DNA of 7,516 nt from an uncultured Porphyromonadaceae bacterium (lineage in GTDB: Bacteria > Bacteroidota > Bacteroidia > Bacteroidales > Muribaculaceae), in NCBI GenBank assembly GCA_947177605.1, contig CAMWUX010000056.1, positions 1-7,516 on the forward strand, written 5' to 3'. The translations under genes were made by a program, and so were the position numbers. Below are positions 5,194 to 7,516 of the stretch, piece by piece. The stretch's first letter is position 1, and each line of letters opens with the position of its first letter. The notes under the pieces were generated by a model that was not told the origin of the DNA, did not search any database, and was given only the letters and a program-made list of their open reading frames with translations.

Positions 5194-7458
5194 ATGACAT
5201 ACCTTATACGAATAGCACTGGCTATCGCGCCTGCTGCATTATTGTGTTCGTGTGGCTCCGGCAAGCAGTCGGCCACTACGGATGCCGATACCACCGCTTA
5301 TCACGCATTGGTGAATCCGCTGATAGGGACTGACTTTACCGGCAATACCTACCCCGGTGCCCAGGTGCTGTTCGGTATGGTGCAGCTGAGCCCCGACAAC
5401 GGCCTGCCCGGTTGGGATCGCATCTCCGGCTATTACTATCCCGACAGCACTATTGCCGGATTCAGCCATACCCATCTGTCGGGTACCGGAGCCGGTGATC
5501 TCTACGATATCTCATTTATGCCGGTGATGATTCCATGGAAGGAAGCTGAGGCTCCCCTCGGTATCTACAGCAAGTTTAGCCACGACGATGAAGAAGCGTC
5601 TGCCGGATATTATAAAGTACGTCTGGCCGACTATGATATCACCGTCGAACTGACGGCCACCGAGCGTACAGGCGTGCAGCGCTACACCTTCCCCGGAGGC
5701 GAAGCCGCCGTCATCGTGAATCTCGCCAAGGCTATGAACTGGGATGCTACCGTCGACAGCCGCATCGAAGCCGTGAGTGCGAATACGATCGAAGGCTATC
5801 GCTTCTCCAATGGCTGGGCGCGCAATCAGCAGCTATATTTTGTCTCGACTTTCTCCAAGGATTGGGATAAGATCGAAATCGATTCGACCGCGATCGATGC
5901 CGGAGCAGGTACCTACGGATACATTGCAAAAATTTATTTCAACACCACTCCGGGCGAGGTTATCACCGTGGCTACCGCACTTTCTGCAGTCGATGAAGAA
6001 GGCGCCGCAAAGAATCTGAAGGCCGAACATCCCGATGGTATCGGTGATACTACATTCGATACTGCTCTTGCCGCGGCACAAGCCCGTTGGGATAAAGAAC
6101 TCGGTGCTATCGCCGTAGAGGCCGATACTACGCAAGTCGGTCGCGACGATGAAGTGACATTCTATACTGCCTTATATCACAGTATGCTTGCGCCTACTAT
6201 CTACAGCGATGTCGACGGTCGCTATCGCGGACCGGATGGCAAGATCCATAGCACCGACGACAAGTGGACCAACTACTCCACCTTCTCGCTTTGGGACACA
6301 TATCGCGCCGCGCATCCGCTCTACACGCTTATCGATCCGAAGGCAGCCTCCGGTATGGTGCAGTCTATGCTCGCCTTTTATGAGCAGAATGGTCGCCTGC
6401 CCGTGTGGAATTTCCAAGGTTCCGAGACAGATATGATGATAGGCTACCATGCCGCCGCCGCCATTGCCGATGCTTATCTCAAGGGAATCGGAGGATTTGA
6501 TCCCGAAAAGGCCCTCGAGGCCTGCGTGGCTACTGCTAATCTCGACCCGTACCGCGGTATCGGATTATATAAAGAGAAAGGATACATACCCTACGATGTG
6601 AAGGACCCCTACAACGAGGCCGACGATTGGTCGATGTCGCGTACGCTCGAATACGCCTACGATGATTATGCAATAGCCCGCATGGCCGAAAAGATGGGAC
6701 GTGACTCGATCGCTCAGGTATTTTACGCCCGGTCGCAGAACTACCGCAACCTCTTTGATCCTGCTACTCGCTTTTTCCGTCCGCGCGACAGCAAGGGTGG
6801 TTGGTGGCCGTCTTACAATCCCGACGACTACATCGCTCCTATCTGCGAGAGCAATGGCTGGCAATATTTCTGGGCGCCTGTCCATGATCTCGATGGCTTG
6901 TCGGAACTGATGGGAGGCAAAGATGCCCTCACCCTGCGACTCGACAGCATGATGACATATACTCCCGAGGGTACTGAGCTTCCGATATTCTCCACCGGTA
7001 TGGTCGGGCAGTATGCACAGGGCAATGAGCCGTCGCACCATGTAATATATTTGTATAACTATCTGCGCCAGCCTTGGAAGGCAGCTCGCTATCTCAATCA
7101 GGTGATGACCGACCTCTATACGAATACTCCTGAAGGCCTGTCGGGCAACGAGGACTGCGGACAGATGTCGGCATGGTACGTATGGTCGGCCCTCGGATTC
7201 TATCCGGCCGATGCCGTGTCCGGCCGATATGAGCTCGGTACACCGCGCTTCCGCAAGGCGACGATCAATATTCCCGGCACTGACGGCACTACTTTCACCG
7301 TCTCGGCACCCGGCCGATCGTCTGAGAATATCTATATCAAGAGTGCACGACTTAACGGCGAACCGCTCACACGCAGTTATATCACGCACGAAGAAATCCT
7401 GAACGGTGGTACACTTGAACTGGAAATGACCTCCGAAGAGGGAAATATATGGTATTGA
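5194..7458 (+). CDS. GH92 family alpha-mannosidase, lipoprotein
   Basis: This complete 754-residue glycoside hydrolase family 92 protein belongs to a family of calcium-dependent, inverting exo-alpha-mannosidases that trim mannose from N-glycans or yeast mannan. The N-terminus is a lipoprotein signal with lipobox LCSC and Cys20; GSGKQS follows, with no acidic surface-export signal. The N-terminal beta-sandwich spans about 36-300: NPLIGT (41-46), SHTHLSGTGAGDLYD (91-105) and GYRFSNGW (201-208). The (alpha/alpha)6 catalytic domain follows: SLWDTYRAAHPLY (365-377), GSETDMMIGYHAA (409-421), ESNGWQYFWAPVHD (552-565), GNEPSHHVIYLYNY (610-623) and GNEDCGQMSAWY (651-662). Glu552 aligns by motif with the family's catalytic acid and is kept; the GNEDCG motif holds the proposed catalytic base region. 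The end has the usual GTPRF and beta-strand tail. It has its own promoter and no SusC/SusD neighbours inside the window. The exact linkage cleaved (alpha-1,2, -1,3 or other) cannot be fixed by eye. Confidence 0.95.
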   Translation: MTYLIRIALAIAPAALLCSCGSGKQSATTDADTTAYHALVNPLIGTDFTGNTYPGAQVLFGMVQLSPDNGLPGWDRISGYYYPDSTIAGFSHTHLSGTGAGDLYDISFMPVMIPWKEAEAPLGIYSKFSHDDEEASAGYYKVRLADYDITVELTATERTGVQRYTFPGGEAAVIVNLAKAMNWDATVDSRIEAVSANTIEGYRFSNGWARNQQLYFVSTFSKDWDKIEIDSTAIDAGAGTYGYIAKIYFNTTPGEVITVATALSAVDEEGAAKNLKAEHPDGIGDTTFDTALAAAQARWDKELGAIAVEADTTQVGRDDEVTFYTALYHSMLAPTIYSDVDGRYRGPDGKIHSTDDKWTNYSTFSLWDTYRAAHPLYTLIDPKAASGMVQSMLAFYEQNGRLPVWNFQGSETDMMIGYHAAAAIADAYLKGIGGFDPEKALEACVATANLDPYRGIGLYKEKGYIPYDVKDPYNEADDWSMSRTLEYAYDDYAIARMAEKMGRDSIAQVFYARSQNYRNLFDPATRFFRPRDSKGGWWPSYNPDDYIAPICESNGWQYFWAPVHDLDGLSELMGGKDALTLRLDSMMTYTPEGTELPIFSTGMVGQYAQGNEPSHHVIYLYNYLRQPWKAARYLNQVMTDLYTNTPEGLSGNEDCGQMSAWYVWSALGFYPADAVSGRYELGTPRFRKATINIPGTDGTTFTVSAPGRSSENIYIKSARLNGEPLTRSYITHEEILNGGTLELEMTSEEGNIWY

Positions 7459-7459
7459 A

Positions 7460-7491
7460 TTTGGAAATCCGACTTGGAATTATTAATTTTG
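7460..7491 (+). promoter_or_regulatory. Candidate promoter for a gene beyond the right edge
   Basis: TTTG at 7460-7463, just after the GH92 stop, is followed 20 bp later by TAATTTTG at 7484-7491. This is the same spacing and consensus as the promoter ahead of the GH92 gene. Transcription would start near 7497 and run rightward out of the window. The remaining bases to 7516 are AT-rich and hold no start codon that I can tie to a gene. Confidence 0.5.
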
Positions 7492-7516
7492 AATTAAGAA
7501 ACGCATAATATATCAA

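Noticed and set aside
6565..7389. Open frame of 274 codons on the minus strand inside the GH92 gene
   Set aside because: It lies fully antisense to a strongly conserved coding region, shows no recognisable domain and has no promoter. It is a shadow of biased codon use.
7483..7497. TTAATT-TTG-AATTAA inverted repeat after the GH92 gene, as a possible terminator
   Set aside because: The stem is only six A:T pairs with no U tract, and it overlaps a well-spaced -7 box, so a promoter reading fits better.

Overview
The window looks like chromosomal DNA of a Bacteroidota organism, most likely Bacteroidales. Three things point there. Start sites lack Shine-Dalgarno sequences and are A/T-rich. Promoters of the Bacteroidetes type (TTTG, about 20 bp, TAnnTTTG) can be read by eye ahead of genes. 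The gene content also fits: a META-domain lipoprotein, a GH92 mannosidase lipoprotein, split chromate-family transporters and a YihY protein with a C-terminal winged-helix-like tail. The moderate GC content and style would suit a gut Muribaculaceae-like genome, but family rank is only a guess.

Layout: (1) 1-819, minus strand: the N-terminal 273 residues of a lipoprotein with two META (HslJ-like) domains, cut by the left edge. (2) 820-929: a compact divergent promoter region with back-to-back -7 boxes. (3) 930-3402, plus strand: a tightly coupled three-gene operon of two half-size ChrA-family transporters and folC, joined by ATGA and TGATG stop/start overlaps. (4) 5091-3356, minus strand: a two-gene operon, a YihY/BrkB-family membrane protein followed by ridA, also joined by ATGA. 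ridA runs head-on into folC and the two reading frames overlap by 47 bp. (5) 5092-5193: a second divergent promoter region. (6) 5194-7458, plus strand: a complete GH92 alpha-mannosidase lipoprotein. (7) 7459-7516: a short AT-rich tail with a well-spaced promoter that probably drives a gene beyond the right edge.

The functions are mostly housekeeping or envelope-related: folate polyglutamylation, enamine/imine detoxification, anion transport, envelope lipoprotein and glycan (mannoside) trimming. I see no mobile element, CRISPR array, tRNA/rRNA gene or defence system, and no convincing new multi-gene system. The points most worth a second look are the forced, apparently leaderless start of the transporter operon, the transporter-folC coupling, the folC/ridA coding overlap, the membrane-wHTH fusion with its corrected start, and the tandem-META lipoprotein.
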